Shown here: positions 27,168 to 36,666 of the stretch, one piece after another
How the letters are laid out: each line of letters opens with the position of its first letter
Position numbering within the stretch: the first letter of the stretch is position 1
Notes under the pieces: model-generated
What the model saw: the letters and a program-made list of their open reading frames with translations, nothing else
The model's database searches: none
Told to the model about the DNA's origin: nothing
Program-made: the position numbers and the translations under genes
Source: Lachnospiraceae bacterium
GTDB taxonomy: Bacteria; Bacillota; Clostridia; Lachnospirales; Lachnospiraceae
Assembly: GCA_015057035.1 (NCBI GenBank)
Contig: SVFC01000001.1
Coordinates: 124,001 to 188,000, forward strand
DNA: 64,000 nt
Direction of reading: 5' to 3'

Positions 27168-27170
27168 CTA

Positions 27171-27199
27171 AAAACTACTTCATTTGAAGTAGTTTTTTT
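27171..27199 (+). terminator. Terminator after tRNA-Glu
   Basis: AAAACTACTTC and GAAGTAGTTTT pair across an ATTT loop, followed by a seven-T run. Confidence 0.9.
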
Positions 27200-27224
27200 G
27201 TGCCTTATTAAATGAAGAAAAAAC

Positions 27225-27253
27225 TTGCATTTAATAAGAAGAAGTGCTATTAT
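27225..27253 (+). promoter_or_regulatory. Promoter of rimP-nusA-infB operon
   Basis: TTGCAT (27225-27230) and extended -10 TGCTATTAT with TATTAT at 27248-27253 are 17 nt apart. Confidence 0.6.
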
Positions 27254-27278
27254 AATTAGGACGATATAAGATGACTAG

Positions 27279-27308
27279 ATTGAGAGAGGGCGAAAGTCCT
27301 CTCTCAAT
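27279..27308 (+). promoter_or_regulatory. GNRA-capped hairpin in the rimP 5' UTR
   Basis: ATTGAGAGAGG (27279-27289) pairs with CCTCTCTCAAT (27298-27308). The stem is extended by G-T and C-G pairs and capped by GAAA. No T-run follows, so it is not a terminator; it may stabilise the mRNA or bind a regulator. Confidence 0.55.
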
Positions 27309-27351
27309 TCACGTTTAAAACACAAAAACAAGAAAGAGAGGTGTGTATTCA

Positions 27352-27816
27352 TTGTCAAAAGCAAGTGATTACGAAGCAAAGACAGAAAGCCTAATCGTTC
27401 CAATTCTAGAGCGAATGAATTTTGAGCTGGTAGATGTGGAATATGTTAAGGAAGGCAGTATCTATTATCTTCGTGCTTACATCGACAAAGAAGGCGGCAT
27501 TACCGTCAATGACTGCGAAGCAGTTGCGAGAGAGATGAATGTTTTATTAGATGAAAAGGACTTCATTCCAGATTCCTACACATTCGAGGTGAGTTCTCCA
27601 GGTTTGGGACGCCCACTGAAGAAGGAAAAGGACTATGTTCGCAATATGGGCAAGGAAGTAGAGATTCGCACCTATCGTGCAATTAATAGAAATAAGGAAT
27701 TTTATGGTTTGCTTACTGCATACGATAAAGACAGCGTAACCATTGATTCCGACGGCGAAGAACTTAAGTTTGAAAGAGCTGACATCGCATTAATCCGACA
27801 GGCAGTTCATTTCTAA
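27352..27816 (+). CDS. rimP: Ribosome maturation factor RimP
   Basis: It assists 30S subunit assembly. The 154-residue protein begins at TTG 27352, 8 nt after GAGAGGTG; GTG 27343 overlaps that ribosome site and is less likely. The N-terminal domain has LVDVEYVKEG and INVNDCEAV-like sequence, and the central SPGLGRPLKKEKDY is the family signature. It opens the classic rimP-nusA-ylxR-ylxQ-infB-rbfA cluster. Confidence 0.95.
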   Translation: MSKASDYEAKTESLIVPILERMNFELVDVEYVKEGSIYYLRAYIDKEGGITVNDCEAVAREMNVLLDEKDFIPDSYTFEVSSPGLGRPLKKEKDYVRNMGKEVEIRTYRAINRNKEFYGLLTAYDKDSVTIDSDGEELKFERADIALIRQAVHF

Positions 27817-27877
27817 ACTATATATTTTACAAGGAACATTTTAGCGTAGGATAACAAATATAGGAGGATAAAACAAA

Positions 27878-29017
27878 ATGAATAATGAGTTATTACAGGC
27901 GTTAAATATATTAGAACAGGAGAAAAACATCAGCAAAGAAACATTGCTGGAAGCAATTGAGAATTCTCTTATTACAGCATGCAAAAACCACTTCGGTAAA
28001 TCAGACAACGTAAAGGTTGTAATCGATCCAGAAACATGTGCATTCCGTTGCTATCAGGAAAAGACAGTTGTGGAAGAAGTAACTGACCTCGTGGAAGAAA
28101 TCTCTCTTGTAAATGCACAGATGATTGACCCTAAATACGAATTAGGCGATGTAGTACAGATCGAAGTAAAATCTAAAGAATTTGGACGTATTGCAACACA
28201 GAATGCAAAGAACGTGATTTTACAGAAAATCCGTGAAGAAGAAAGAAAAGTAATCTACGATGAATATAACAGCAAAGAAAAAGACGTTGTAACAGGTGTT
28301 GTTCAGCGTTATGTTGGCAAAAATGTAAGTATCAACCTTGGCAAAGCAGATGCACTTCTTACAGAAAGCGAACAGATTAAGGGTGAAACCTTTATGCCAA
28401 CAGAACGTATCAAAGTATACATTCTCGAAGTTAAGGCGACATCAAAGGGACCAAAGATTCTTGTTTCAAGAACACACCCAGAACTTGTTAAGAGATTATT
28501 TGAATCAGAAGTTACAGAAGTAAAAGACGGTATCGTAGAAATCAAATCTATTTCCCGTGAAGCAGGAAGCAGAACTAAGATTGCAGTATGGTCTAATGAC
28601 CCAGACGTAGATCCAGTAGGTGCTTGTGTAGGTATGAACGGTGCTCGTGTTAACGCAATCGTTAATGAACTTCGTGGAGAAAAGATTGACATTGTAACTT
28701 GGGATGAAAACCCAGCGATTTTAATTCAGAACGCTTTGAGCCCAGCAAAAGTTATTTCTGTTATTGCAGATGGCGATGAAAAAACAGCGAAAGTTGTAGT
28801 TCCAGACTACCAGTTATCTCTTGCTATTGGTAAAGAAGGACAGAACGCTCGTCTTGCAGCACGTTTAACAGGATTTAAGATTGACATCAAGAGCGAAACT
28901 CAGGCTCGTGAAGCAGGCGATTTCTTAGATTATGAAAACGACTACTTAGACGAAGAGTACTACGACGATGAAGAATATTATGAAGATGGATATGTAGAGG
29001 AAGGTTACGAAGAATAA
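27878..29017 (+). CDS. nusA: Transcription termination/antitermination protein NusA
   Basis: It binds RNA polymerase and nascent RNA to modulate pausing and termination. The 379 residues comprise an N-terminal polymerase-binding domain (about 1-125), an S1 domain (about 133-200) and tandem KH domains (about 205-345) with [21 protein letters not shown] and [17 protein letters not shown]. The C-terminal tail is highly acidic (Asp, Glu, Tyr), replacing the repeat domains of E. coli NusA. It overlaps the next gene by 1 bp. Confidence 0.97.
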   Translation: MNNELLQALNILEQEKNISKETLLEAIENSLITACKNHFGKSDNVKVVIDPETCAFRCYQEKTVVEEVTDLVEEISLVNAQMIDPKYELGDVVQIEVKSKEFGRIATQNAKNVILQKIREEERKVIYDEYNSKEKDVVTGVVQRYVGKNVSINLGKADALLTESEQIKGETFMPTERIKVYILEVKATSKGPKILVSRTHPELVKRLFESEVTEVKDGIVEIKSISREAGSRTKIAVWSNDPDVDPVGACVGMNGARVNAIVNELRGEKIDIVTWDENPAILIQNALSPAKVISVIADGDEKTAKVVVPDYQLSLAIGKEGQNARLAARLTGFKIDIKSETQAREAGDFLDYENDYLDEEYYDDEEYYEDGYVEEGYEE

Positions 29018-29289
29018 TGGTGACAAAAAAGATTCCAATGCGCCAGTGCGTTGGTTGTGCAGAAATGAAATCGAAAAAAGAATTGCTTCGTGTGATTAGG
29101 ACTCCAGAAGATGAAATCATTCTGGATGCTACCGGACGTAAAAACGGACGTGGAGCTTATATTTGTGCGAGCATGGAATGTTTAAAAGCTGCACAGATGC
29201 GTAAAGGCTTGGAACGTTCCTTGAAAGTTGCAATTCCAGCAGAAGTTTATGAATCTTTAGAACAGGAGATGAGTAAAATTGCGAAATAG
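29017..29289 (+). CDS. rnpM: YlxR/RnpM-family RNA-binding protein
   Basis: The 90-residue basic protein carries the YlxR signature PMRQCVGCAEMKSKKEL...RVIR and GRGAYIC. RnpM in Firmicutes has been described as an RNase P modulator with nucleic-acid-binding surface. ATG 29017 overlaps the nusA stop; GTG 29020 is an alternative start. It sits between nusA and ylxQ as usual. Confidence 0.92.
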   Translation: MVTKKIPMRQCVGCAEMKSKKELLRVIRTPEDEIILDATGRKNGRGAYICASMECLKAAQMRKGLERSLKVAIPAEVYESLEQEMSKIAK

Positions 29290-29593
29290 AGTATTTCAAA
29301 TGTTAGGCATTGCAGCAAAATCCGGAAATGTAGTAAGTGGTGAATTTTCTACAGAAAAGGCAATTAAGTCGGGGCGTGCATTTCTGGTAATTGTTTCTGA
29401 AGAAGCATCAGAAAACACTAGCAAGATGTTTGCCAATATGACAGAGTTCTACGAAGTTCCAATGTATGTGTTTGGAACCAAAGAAGAGCTTGGAAGATGC
29501 ATCGGCAAAGAATTTCGAGCATCCTTAGCAATCATTGATGAAAACCTGGCCAATGCCGTAGAAGCCAAACTTAAATTATGTAAAACTGAATAA
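29279..29593 (+). CDS. YlxQ, L7Ae-like RNA-binding ribosomal protein
   Basis: The 104-residue protein starts at TTG 29279, overlapping the end of rnpM by 11 bp, with AGGAG at 29264-29268. The L7Ae/L30e fold is supported by [24 protein letters not shown] and the C-terminal [16 protein letters not shown]. Family members bind kink-turn RNA; the exact role of YlxQ is not settled. Confidence 0.9.
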   Translation: MRNRVFQMLGIAAKSGNVVSGEFSTEKAIKSGRAFLVIVSEEASENTSKMFANMTEFYEVPMYVFGTKEELGRCIGKEFRASLAIIDENLANAVEAKLKLCKTE

Positions 29594-29607
29594 CGGAGGT
29601 AACGAAT

Positions 29608-32556
29608 ATGGCAAAAATGAAAGTCCATGAACTCGCAAAAGAGTTAGAAATAGAATCAAAAGTAATCGTAGAGTTCTTAAAAGGAACAGAATACGAAGTG
29701 AAAGCAGCCCAGAGTAGCGTAGAAGATGCTGCTCAGGATAAAGTGCGCGCAAAATTCGGCAAGAAGGCTGCGCCAGCTCCTAAAGCGGAAGCTCCAGTGA
29801 AGGAAACCACGCCAGCTCCTAAAGCAGAAACTCCAGTAAAGGAAGCTGCGCCAGTTGCTAAGCCAGTTGCAAAACCAGCGGAAGCCTCAGCAACAGCAGA
29901 AGGTGAAAAAGAACGTCCTAAGAAAAAATCAAGCATTACTGCTGTCTTTAATGCACAGTATAGCAAACAGCAGAGACGTCCAAATCCAAATGGCCCAAGA
30001 CGTGAAGGTGGTCATGGACCACAGGGCGGACCAAACCGTGAAGGCGTTCGTCCAGCACAGGGCGGACAGGGACGTCCAAATCCAAACGGACCAAGACGCG
30101 AAGGTGTACAGCAAGCTCCAAAGCAGGAAGCACATACAATCATTCGTCCACGTCCAGTGGGAGAACGCGCAATGCGTCCAATTAGTGAAAGAACACCATC
30201 AGCAACAGCTGATCTAGTGATGACAAGTGCGCCTAAGGCTGCTCCAGAAGAAACTGTAAAACCACAGGTAGAACAGCGTCCAGAACGTAACGAACGTCCA
30301 GAAAGAACAGAACGTCCTGTAAGAGCAGAACGCCCAGAGAGAACAGAACGTCCTGAGCGTGGTGAGCGTCCACAGCGTCCAGAACGTGGTGAACGTCCAC
30401 AGGGTGAAAGAGGCGATCGTCCACAGCGTCCACAGGGAGATAAGAATACCTTCCGTGTAGATAATCGTCAGGGACGTCCAGACAAGGGATTTGACAAAGG
30501 CGACAAATTCGATAAGGGCGATAGAAACGGCTTCCGTGGAAATGATAGAAACGATAGAAATGGTGGAAAAGGCCGTTTTGATCGTGAGATGGATAAATTC
30601 AATAAAGATGCTGCTCCAGCAGAAGAGATGCGTGGCAAAGAAAGTCGTGAACGTGGTAAAGATGACCGCCGTAGCAACAGACATACAGACCACGACAAAC
30701 TTGGTAGCAAACGTCAGGAGAATTTCGTTAACTTAGAAAAGAACGGTGGCAAGAAGAGACCACAACAGCCACAGCAGAAACCTAAGGAAGATCCAAACGA
30801 AATTAAGACAATTACACTTCCTGAAAAGATTACAATCAAAGATTTGGCTGACAGAATGAAAGTACAGCCTTCTGTAATTATTAAGAATCTTTTTATGAAG
30901 GGAACTATGGTTACAGTAAACCACGAAGTTGATTTTGATACAGCATCAGAAATCGCATTAGAGTTCAACTTCATCTGTGAAGAAGAAGAAAAGATTGACG
31001 TAATTGCAGAACTCTTAAAAGAGGAAGAAGAAAATGAAGCAGATATGGTTGCTCGTCCTCCAGTTGTCTGTGTAATGGGTCACGTTGACCATGGTAAAAC
31101 TTCTCTTCTTGATGCAATCCGTTCAACAAAGGTAACGGCAAGAGAAGCAGGTGGTATTACACAGCACATCGGTGCATCTGTAGTATCAATCAATGGACAG
31201 AATATTACTTTCCTTGATACACCTGGTCATGAAGCGTTTACTGCTATGCGTATGCGTGGTGCTAAATCAACAGATATTGCAATCCTTGTTGTAGCAGCAG
31301 ACGATGGTGTAATGCCTCAGACAGTAGAAGCAATCAATCATGCAAAAGCTGCTGGCGTAGAAATTATCGTTGCAATCAACAAGATTGATAAACCAACTGC
31401 AAATATTGAGCGCGTAAAACAGGAACTTACCGAGCATCAGTTGATTGCAGAAGACTGGGGTGGAAGCACAATTTTCTGTCCTGTTTCAGCAAAGACAGGT
31501 GAAGGTATTGACAACCTTCTGGAAATGGTTCTTTTAACAGCAGAAGTGCTTGAGTTAAAAGCAAATCCAAAACGTCAGGCTCGTGGTCTTGTTATCGAAG
31601 CACAGTTGGATAAGGGACGTGGTGCTGTAGCAACCGTACTTGTACAGAAGGGTACACTCCGCGTAGGTGATCCAGTTGCTTGTGGTAGCAGTTATGGTAA
31701 AGTTCGTGCCATGATTGATGACAATGGACGCAGAGTAAAAGAAGCAGGTCCTTCTACACCTGTAGAAATTTTAGGTCTTAACAGTGTTCCAACCGCTGGC
31801 GAAACATTTGTTAATACCAACTCAGAAAAAGAAGCAAAAGAATTTGCTGAAACATACATTGCAGAAGAAAAGAACAGACTTCTTGAAGAAACGAAGGCTA
31901 GAATGTCTCTGGATGATTTATTCTCACAGATTCAGTCAGGCAATATGAAAGAATTGAACCTCATCGTTAAAGCTGACGTTCAGGGTTCTGTAGAAGCAGT
32001 AAAACAGAGTTTAATGAAACTTTCTAATGAAGAAGTTATGATTAAGGTAATTCACGGTGGCGTAGGCGCTGTTAATGAATCCGACATTACTCTTGCTATG
32101 GCGTCAAATGCAATTATCATCGGCTTCAATACTCGTGTTGAGCCAATGGCTAAGACCACTGCAGACAGAGAACATGTAGACGTAAGACTGTACAAAGTTA
32201 TCTACCAGGCAATCGAAGACGTGGAAGCAGCTATGAAGGGTATGCTGGATCCAATCTTTGAAGAAAAGATTCTTGGACACGCAGAAATCCGCCAGATATT
32301 CAAGGCTTCCGGAGTTGGTAACATCGCTGGTTCTTATGTCCTTGACGGTACAATGGAAAGAGGATGTAAGGTTCGTATCAGCCGTGAAGGCGAGCAGATC
32401 TTTGAAGGTGATCTGGCATCACTTAAGAGATTCAAGGATGATGTTAAGGAAGTTAGAACAGGATATGAATGTGGTCTTGTATTTGATGGCTTTAACGACC
32501 TTCAGGAGTTCGATATTGTAGAAGCTTACAAGATGGTAGAGGTTCCAAGAAAATAG
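29608..32556 (+). CDS. infB: Translation initiation factor IF-2
   Basis: It is the GTPase that brings fMet-tRNA to the 30S subunit. At 982 residues it has a long N-terminal extension: an IF2_N module (about 1-50), Ala/Pro/Lys-rich sequence, an Arg/Pro/Glu repeat zone (about 221-271, units like [10 protein letters not shown]), and an Asp/Lys/Arg/Gly-rich zone to about 390. A second IF2_N module (about 405-455) precedes the G domain with GHVDHGKTS at 491, [12 protein letters not shown] and NKID. Domains II, III and IV follow. The extension is compositionally biased and probably disordered. GGAGG at 29594-29598 supports the start. Confidence 0.97.
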   Translation: MAKMKVHELAKELEIESKVIVEFLKGTEYEVKAAQSSVEDAAQDKVRAKFGKKAAPAPKAEAPVKETTPAPKAETPVKEAAPVAKPVAKPAEASATAEGEKERPKKKSSITAVFNAQYSKQQRRPNPNGPRREGGHGPQGGPNREGVRPAQGGQGRPNPNGPRREGVQQAPKQEAHTIIRPRPVGERAMRPISERTPSATADLVMTSAPKAAPEETVKPQVEQRPERNERPERTERPVRAERPERTERPERGERPQRPERGERPQGERGDRPQRPQGDKNTFRVDNRQGRPDKGFDKGDKFDKGDRNGFRGNDRNDRNGGKGRFDREMDKFNKDAAPAEEMRGKESRERGKDDRRSNRHTDHDKLGSKRQENFVNLEKNGGKKRPQQPQQKPKEDPNEIKTITLPEKITIKDLADRMKVQPSVIIKNLFMKGTMVTVNHEVDFDTASEIALEFNFICEEEEKIDVIAELLKEEEENEADMVARPPVVCVMGHVDHGKTSLLDAIRSTKVTAREAGGITQHIGASVVSINGQNITFLDTPGHEAFTAMRMRGAKSTDIAILVVAADDGVMPQTVEAINHAKAAGVEIIVAINKIDKPTANIERVKQELTEHQLIAEDWGGSTIFCPVSAKTGEGIDNLLEMVLLTAEVLELKANPKRQARGLVIEAQLDKGRGAVATVLVQKGTLRVGDPVACGSSYGKVRAMIDDNGRRVKEAGPSTPVEILGLNSVPTAGETFVNTNSEKEAKEFAETYIAEEKNRLLEETKARMSLDDLFSQIQSGNMKELNLIVKADVQGSVEAVKQSLMKLSNEEVMIKVIHGGVGAVNESDITLAMASNAIIIGFNTRVEPMAKTTADREHVDVRLYKVIYQAIEDVEAAMKGMLDPIFEEKILGHAEIRQIFKASGVGNIAGSYVLDGTMERGCKVRISREGEQIFEGDLASLKRFKDDVKEVRTGYECGLVFDGFNDLQEFDIVEAYKMVEVPRK

Positions 32557-32584
32557 TTATTATGCATGCAAAGAAAGGCATAAA

Positions 32585-32950
32585 ATGAGAAAAAATAGTA
32601 TTAAAAACATTCGTGTAAACGAAGAAGTAATGAGAGAACTCTCTAATATTATTCGTGGAGAAATCAAAGACCCACGTATTAACCCAATGACAAGTGTTGT
32701 TGCGGTAGAAGTTGCTCCAGACTTAAAAACAGCAAAAGCATATATCAGTGTCCTTGGCGATGAAAAATCCCAGAAGGACACCATTGCGGGCTTACGTAGT
32801 GCAGAAGGCTTTATCCGTGTGAAACTGGCAAAGTCTATTAATCTGCGTAATACACCACAGATTACTTTTGTGTTGGATCAGTCCATTGAATATGGAATCG
32901 CTATGTCAAAGAAAATTGACGAAGTGACAAAAAAGGAAGATGTTGAATAG
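32585..32950 (+). CDS. rbfA: Ribosome-binding factor A
   Basis: It is a 30S maturation and cold-response factor. The 121-residue KH-like protein has RVNEEVMRELSNIIRGEIKDPRI and the conserved VAPDLKTAKAYISVLGD block. It lies between infB and truB. In many relatives a DHH-family nrnA gene stands between rbfA and truB; here only 2 bp separate the two. Confidence 0.96.
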   Translation: MRKNSIKNIRVNEEVMRELSNIIRGEIKDPRINPMTSVVAVEVAPDLKTAKAYISVLGDEKSQKDTIAGLRSAEGFIRVKLAKSINLRNTPQITFVLDQSIEYGIAMSKKIDEVTKKEDVE

Positions 32951-32952
32951 AT

Positions 32953-33855
32953 ATGATTAATGGAATCGTAAATGTCTACAAAGAAAAAGGATTTACCTCC
33001 TTTGATGTTGTGGCAAAGATGCGAGGCATCTTTCATCAAAAAAAGATAGGACATACAGGCACGCTCGACCCGGATGCGGAGGGCGTGTTGCCTGTTTGTT
33101 TGGGAAAAGCCACTAAAGTATGTGATTTGTTAACAGACAAGGACAAAGAATACAAAGCGGTACTCCTGCTTGGTCAGGAAACAGATACCCAGGACATTTC
33201 GGGTGAGGTTTTAAATCGAGCAGAGGTAACTGTATCAGAAGAAGAGGTGCGAGAGATGATAAATTCTTTTGTTGGCTCTTATGACCAGATTCCGCCAATG
33301 TATTCTGCTCTCAAAGTGAATGGTCAGAAACTTTGTGACCTTGCCAGACAGGGAGTGACAGTGGAACGCAAGGCCCGCCCAGTCACCATTCATAGCATTG
33401 AGATTACGCGTATAGCACTCCCGGAAGTGGAGATGATAGTTTCTTGCTCCAAAGGAACCTATATTCGTACTTTGTGTGATGACATTGGGAAAAAACTGGG
33501 CTGTTACGGCTGTATGAAATCTCTTCTTCGTACCAAGGTGGATAAGTTCCTTTTGGAAAATACTTATACATTAGCAGAACTTCAGAAACTGGCAGAAACT
33601 CCTCAGGAAGAATGGACTTTCCTGGAAGCAGTTGATAGTGTGTTTGAAAAATATACTTTTGTAGAAACAAAGCCGGAAGCAATAAAAATGGTTGTAAATG
33701 GCAATCGTATTCCAGGTTCTATGCTTAAGGATTTTTCCAATGATAAAAAACAGGAATATGTTCGATTATATGACAATGACAGGAAATTTATTGGTATTTA
33801 TACTTATATAGAAGATACAGAAGAGTATAAGCCAGTAAAGTTATTTATGGATTAA
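32953..33855 (+). CDS. truB: tRNA pseudouridine(55) synthase
   Basis: It forms pseudouridine 55 in the T loop of tRNAs. The 300-residue protein has KKIGHTGTLDPDAEGVLPVCLG with the catalytic Asp39, YKAVLLLG, and the CSKGTYIRTLCDDIG block, all typical of TruB. A C-terminal PUA-like region is suggested from about residue 240. Start ATG 32953 is 2 bp after rbfA and its stop is 1 bp before ribF, indicating tight coupling. Confidence 0.96.
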   Translation: MINGIVNVYKEKGFTSFDVVAKMRGIFHQKKIGHTGTLDPDAEGVLPVCLGKATKVCDLLTDKDKEYKAVLLLGQETDTQDISGEVLNRAEVTVSEEEVREMINSFVGSYDQIPPMYSALKVNGQKLCDLARQGVTVERKARPVTIHSIEITRIALPEVEMIVSCSKGTYIRTLCDDIGKKLGCYGCMKSLLRTKVDKFLLENTYTLAELQKLAETPQEEWTFLEAVDSVFEKYTFVETKPEAIKMVVNGNRIPGSMLKDFSNDKKQEYVRLYDNDRKFIGIYTYIEDTEEYKPVKLFMD

Positions 33856-33856
33856 T

Positions 33857-34795
33857 ATGAAATATATAAAAAACACTTTAAATTTTCAGGTTCAGGAACC
33901 AACCGTAGTTACCTTAGGAAAATTTGATGGGTTACATAGAGGGCACGATAAATTGATGCATGCGCTTTTGCAATATAAAGAGGCTCATCAGGTGGCTTCT
34001 GTGGCATTTACCTTTGATATTCCTCCTCGTAACAAAGTGGATGATGTTGCATCCAAGGTCCTGACAACAAATGAAGAAAAAGAATATATTTTTGGCACAT
34101 CTGGAATTGATTATCTGATTGAATGTCCCTTTACCACGGAAGTGATGTGTATGGAACCTAAGGATTTTATTGCCTGGATTTCCAAGTCGCTTTGTATGAA
34201 GTGTGTAGTGGTTGGAGATGATTTTCATTTTGGTCACAACAGAGCAGGAGATTATCGTACTTTGATGGAATACGAAAAGGAGTACGGATATAAAACGATT
34301 GTTGTAGAAAAAATGAAAGACAACAACAGAGATATCAGTAGTACCTATGTAAGAGAGGAAATTGCGGCTGGCAATTTGAGAAAAGCAAATGAACTCTTGG
34401 GCTATCATTACTTTATTAAAAGTGATGTGGTGCATGGAAAAAAATTAGGAAGAACGATTGGTGTTCCTACTATTAATATGGTGTTGCCAGAAAATAAATT
34501 GTTGCCACCAAATGGGGTGTACGTTACAGAAGTAAACGTAGATGGAATGTCATACGTTGGTGTAACAAATGTGGGCTGTAAACCAACTGTATCAGATTCC
34601 AATATGATAGGCGTGGAAACTTATATCTTGGATTTTGAAAAAATGGTTTATGGAGATAGCATTGTGGTTTCCTTTGTGGAGTTCATTCGACCAGAAAGAA
34701 AATTTTCCTCAGTGGAGGAATTAAAGAATCAGCTTCAGAAAGATATATCTGATGCGAAAAGATTTTACGCAACTTATTACAAAAATATTACATAA
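33857..34795 (+). CDS. ribF: Bifunctional riboflavin kinase / FAD synthetase
   Basis: It makes FMN from riboflavin and then FAD. The 312-residue protein has the N-terminal nucleotidyltransferase domain with VTLGKFDGLHRGHDKL and FHFGHNRAGD, ISSTYVREEIAAGN, and the C-terminal kinase domain from about residue 185 (HGKKLGRTIGVPTIN, NGVYVTEV). It ends the nusA-infB gene run; its 3' end overlaps the promoter region of the next gene. Confidence 0.96.
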   Translation: MKYIKNTLNFQVQEPTVVTLGKFDGLHRGHDKLMHALLQYKEAHQVASVAFTFDIPPRNKVDDVASKVLTTNEEKEYIFGTSGIDYLIECPFTTEVMCMEPKDFIAWISKSLCMKCVVVGDDFHFGHNRAGDYRTLMEYEKEYGYKTIVVEKMKDNNRDISSTYVREEIAAGNLRKANELLGYHYFIKSDVVHGKKLGRTIGVPTINMVLPENKLLPPNGVYVTEVNVDGMSYVGVTNVGCKPTVSDSNMIGVETYILDFEKMVYGDSIVVSFVEFIRPERKFSSVEELKNQLQKDISDAKRFYATYYKNIT

Positions 34796-34800
34796 TTGTG

Positions 34801-34829
34801 TTGACAGTGTAACAAATTATTGGTATACT
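34801..34829 (+). promoter_or_regulatory. Promoter of the NlpC/P60 gene
   Basis: TTGACA (34801-34806) and extended -10 TGGTATACT with TATACT at 34824-34829 are 17 nt apart, 5 bp after the ribF stop. This is one of the strongest consensus promoters in the window. Confidence 0.85.
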
Positions 34830-34865
34830 CATAAAGGTGCATTGTGCACAGTTATGGAGGATTAT

Positions 34866-36056
34866 ATGAAATTTACTAATATAAACAAAGAAATTATTGC
34901 AGGTGTTTCTGCAGCTTTGGCAGCTTGTTTATTAATAACAAGTATTCCATTTGAGTTTACAGGTTCACTTGCGGAAGATACAGAAATATCTAACATCCAG
35001 TCGTCGGCAGGTGCGAATTCATCTATGAACAATTCAGATGATTCATTATCTGCGGGGGCAAATGGTGCGTTGGGTGGAACGGTTGGAATTGTTGGTAGTG
35101 GAGACAATACGGTTGGACAGCCATCTGATGGTACTGAAAATGAAGAAGATACAGAAACTGGAGCTGAAGGCGCAGATACTCCTGATGAGCCAGTAGTAGA
35201 ATATGAAACATTTGGTTATACAAATCTTGGTTTGGCAAGTGTTGAAGGCAATTTAAATGTGCGCAAGAAAGCTAGCACAAGTGGTTCTGTAGTTGGCAAA
35301 CTTACCAATTATGATGCATGTGAAATCTTAGGCGAAGAAAACGGCTGGTACAAGATTAAATCTGGTAAAGTCGAAGGTTATGTCAGTGCGGAATATATTA
35401 TTACAGGTGAAGAAGCGTTAAAGATTGCTCAGACAGAAGCTAGATATGTGGCAACTGTAACTACAGCATCTTTAAGAGTACGTCAGAAACCAACCACAGA
35501 TGCGAAGAAGTTAGATAGTGTTGCAAAAGGTGAAGAACTTACCGTAGTTGCAATTTTAGATGGCTGGGTTCAGGTTGAGGTTGATGGCTACAAAGAAGCT
35601 TATGTTTCTGCAGACTATGTAAAAGTTGAAAAGAAGTTAAAAACTGGTAGCACCATGGACGAACTGAAATATGGCGATGAAATATCTCAGGTTCGTATTG
35701 ATCTTGTTAATTTTGCATTAAAATATGTTGGTGGAAAATACGTTTGGGGTGGCACAAAACTTGGAAAAGGTGTTGACTGTTCCGGTTTTACACAGCAGGT
35801 ATACAAGAAATTTGGAATCTCAATTCCACGTACTTCTTATACACAGCCAAATGGTAAAGGAGCAAAGAAGATTAAGTCGTCTCAGGCTAAGCCAGGTGAT
35901 TTGTTCTTCTACGGAGATAGCGATGGAATCAATCACGTAGCAATTTACATTGGCAATGGTAAGATTGTTCATGCCGCAAACAAGAAAGACGGTATTAAGA
36001 TTTCCAACGCTTTCTATAGAAAACCTAAGTGTGTAGTGTCATATTTTAATGATTAA
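34866..36056 (+). CDS. Secreted SH3 / NlpC-P60 peptidoglycan hydrolase
   Basis: NlpC/P60 enzymes cut peptide bonds in peptidoglycan stems. The protein has 396 residues from ATG 34866, behind GGAGG at 34856-34860; the frame from 34752 runs back into ribF. A signal peptide (about 1-38) is followed by an acidic Ser/Gly/Glu-rich linker (about 40-115), two bacterial SH3 domains (about 120-185 and 197-260) and the NlpC/P60 domain (about 275-396). The catalytic Cys lies in KGVDCSGFTQQVYKKF and the His in GINHVAIYIGNG. It has its own promoter between ribF and rpsO. Confidence 0.93.
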   Translation: MKFTNINKEIIAGVSAALAACLLITSIPFEFTGSLAEDTEISNIQSSAGANSSMNNSDDSLSAGANGALGGTVGIVGSGDNTVGQPSDGTENEEDTETGAEGADTPDEPVVEYETFGYTNLGLASVEGNLNVRKKASTSGSVVGKLTNYDACEILGEENGWYKIKSGKVEGYVSAEYIITGEEALKIAQTEARYVATVTTASLRVRQKPTTDAKKLDSVAKGEELTVVAILDGWVQVEVDGYKEAYVSADYVKVEKKLKTGSTMDELKYGDEISQVRIDLVNFALKYVGGKYVWGGTKLGKGVDCSGFTQQVYKKFGISIPRTSYTQPNGKGAKKIKSSQAKPGDLFFYGDSDGINHVAIYIGNGKIVHAANKKDGIKISNAFYRKPKCVVSYFND

Positions 36057-36074
36057 TTTTTAAGAAAAAGGGTA

Positions 36075-36103
36075 TTTACAACGTAAAAGTTGTATGATAT
36101 AGT
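36075..36103 (+). promoter_or_regulatory. Promoter of rpsO
   Basis: TTTACA (36075-36080) and TATAGT (36098-36103) are 17 nt apart. Confidence 0.65.
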
Positions 36104-36109
36104 ACTAAA

Positions 36110-36200
36110 GTATGGTTTAGCCCATGCTCGGTGGACGGACACTCCGACCTCTGCTGAGTATCCATAAGTTAGAAGGGCGATTATTATATAATAAGGAGGA
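36110..36200 (+). promoter_or_regulatory. Structured rpsO leader (possible S15 autoregulatory RNA)
   Basis: Between promoter and ribosome site lies GC-richer sequence able to fold: CGGA/TCCG, GT/AC and CTC/GAG nest around 36127-36161. In several phyla S15 represses its own mRNA through a leader. That this is such a leader is inferred from position and folding only. Confidence 0.4.
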
Positions 36201-36207
36201 TCATAAC

Positions 36208-36474
36208 ATGATCGCAAAAGAAAAGAAACAGGCTATTATCGCTGAATACGGCAGAACAGCAAATGACACTGGTTCACCAGAAGTACAGATTGCTATTCTT
36301 TCAGCAAGAATCTCTGAATTAACAGAGCACTTAAAAGAAAATCCAAAGGATCATCACTCAAGAAGAGGTATGTTAAAGATGATCGGTCAGAGAAAAGGAT
36401 TACTTTCTTACTTAAAAGAATTAGATATCGAAAGATATCGTTCATTAATCGAACGTTTAGGATTAAGAAAATAA
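36208..36474 (+). CDS. rpsO: 30S ribosomal protein S15
   Basis: The 88-residue protein is the normal S15 length and carries the signature [21 protein letters not shown] plus [18 protein letters not shown] 36208 has AAGGAGG at 36193-36199; the frame from 36124 extends into the leader and is not used. It is followed by a terminator and then pnp, the conserved rpsO-pnp arrangement. Confidence 0.97.
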   Translation: MIAKEKKQAIIAEYGRTANDTGSPEVQIAILSARISELTEHLKENPKDHHSRRGMLKMIGQRKGLLSYLKELDIERYRSLIERLGLRK

Positions 36475-36487
36475 TTACACAAATAGA

Positions 36488-36515
36488 GGGCGGAGTATTT
36501 ATTCCGCCCTTTTTT
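36488..36515 (+). terminator. Terminator between rpsO and pnp
   Basis: GGGCGGA (36488-36494) pairs with TCCGCCC (36503-36509), followed by six T. Confidence 0.9.
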
Positions 36516-36537
36516 GTAAGTTTAAAATGTGAACAAG

Positions 36538-36612
36538 GCAGAAGAGAATACCGAGACCACTGAAGATGGTATGGATTTCCATAGTATGTTCAGTAGTTTC
36601 GGACACTTCTGC
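36538..36612 (+). promoter_or_regulatory. Long imperfect hairpin in the pnp leader
   Basis: GCAGAAG (36538-36544) and CTTCTGC (36606-36612) form the base; CCGAGACCACTGAA pairs with TTCAGTAGTTTCGG higher up, and GTATGG with CCATAG near the tip. No T-run follows. In E. coli an RNase III-cut leader stem mediates PNPase autoregulation; a similar role here is inference. Confidence 0.55.
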
Positions 36613-36666
36613 TAAATATAAAGCGGGGAACCCGTAAGTAGAAGACATAATTAAAGGAGAAAAAAT

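Noticed and set aside
27096-27170. Broken tRNA because CCA is missing
   Set aside because: Many Firmicutes tRNA genes lack encoded CCA, and all stems and the anticodon loop are intact.
30268-30640. CRISPR-like or tandem DNA repeat
   Set aside because: The repeats are in frame, degenerate and protein-coding in infB, with no spacers.
30214-30693. 159-codon minus-strand open frame inside infB
   Set aside because: Its Thr/Phe/Trp-rich low-complexity translation mirrors the Arg/Pro/Glu repeats of infB; no ribosome site or family match.
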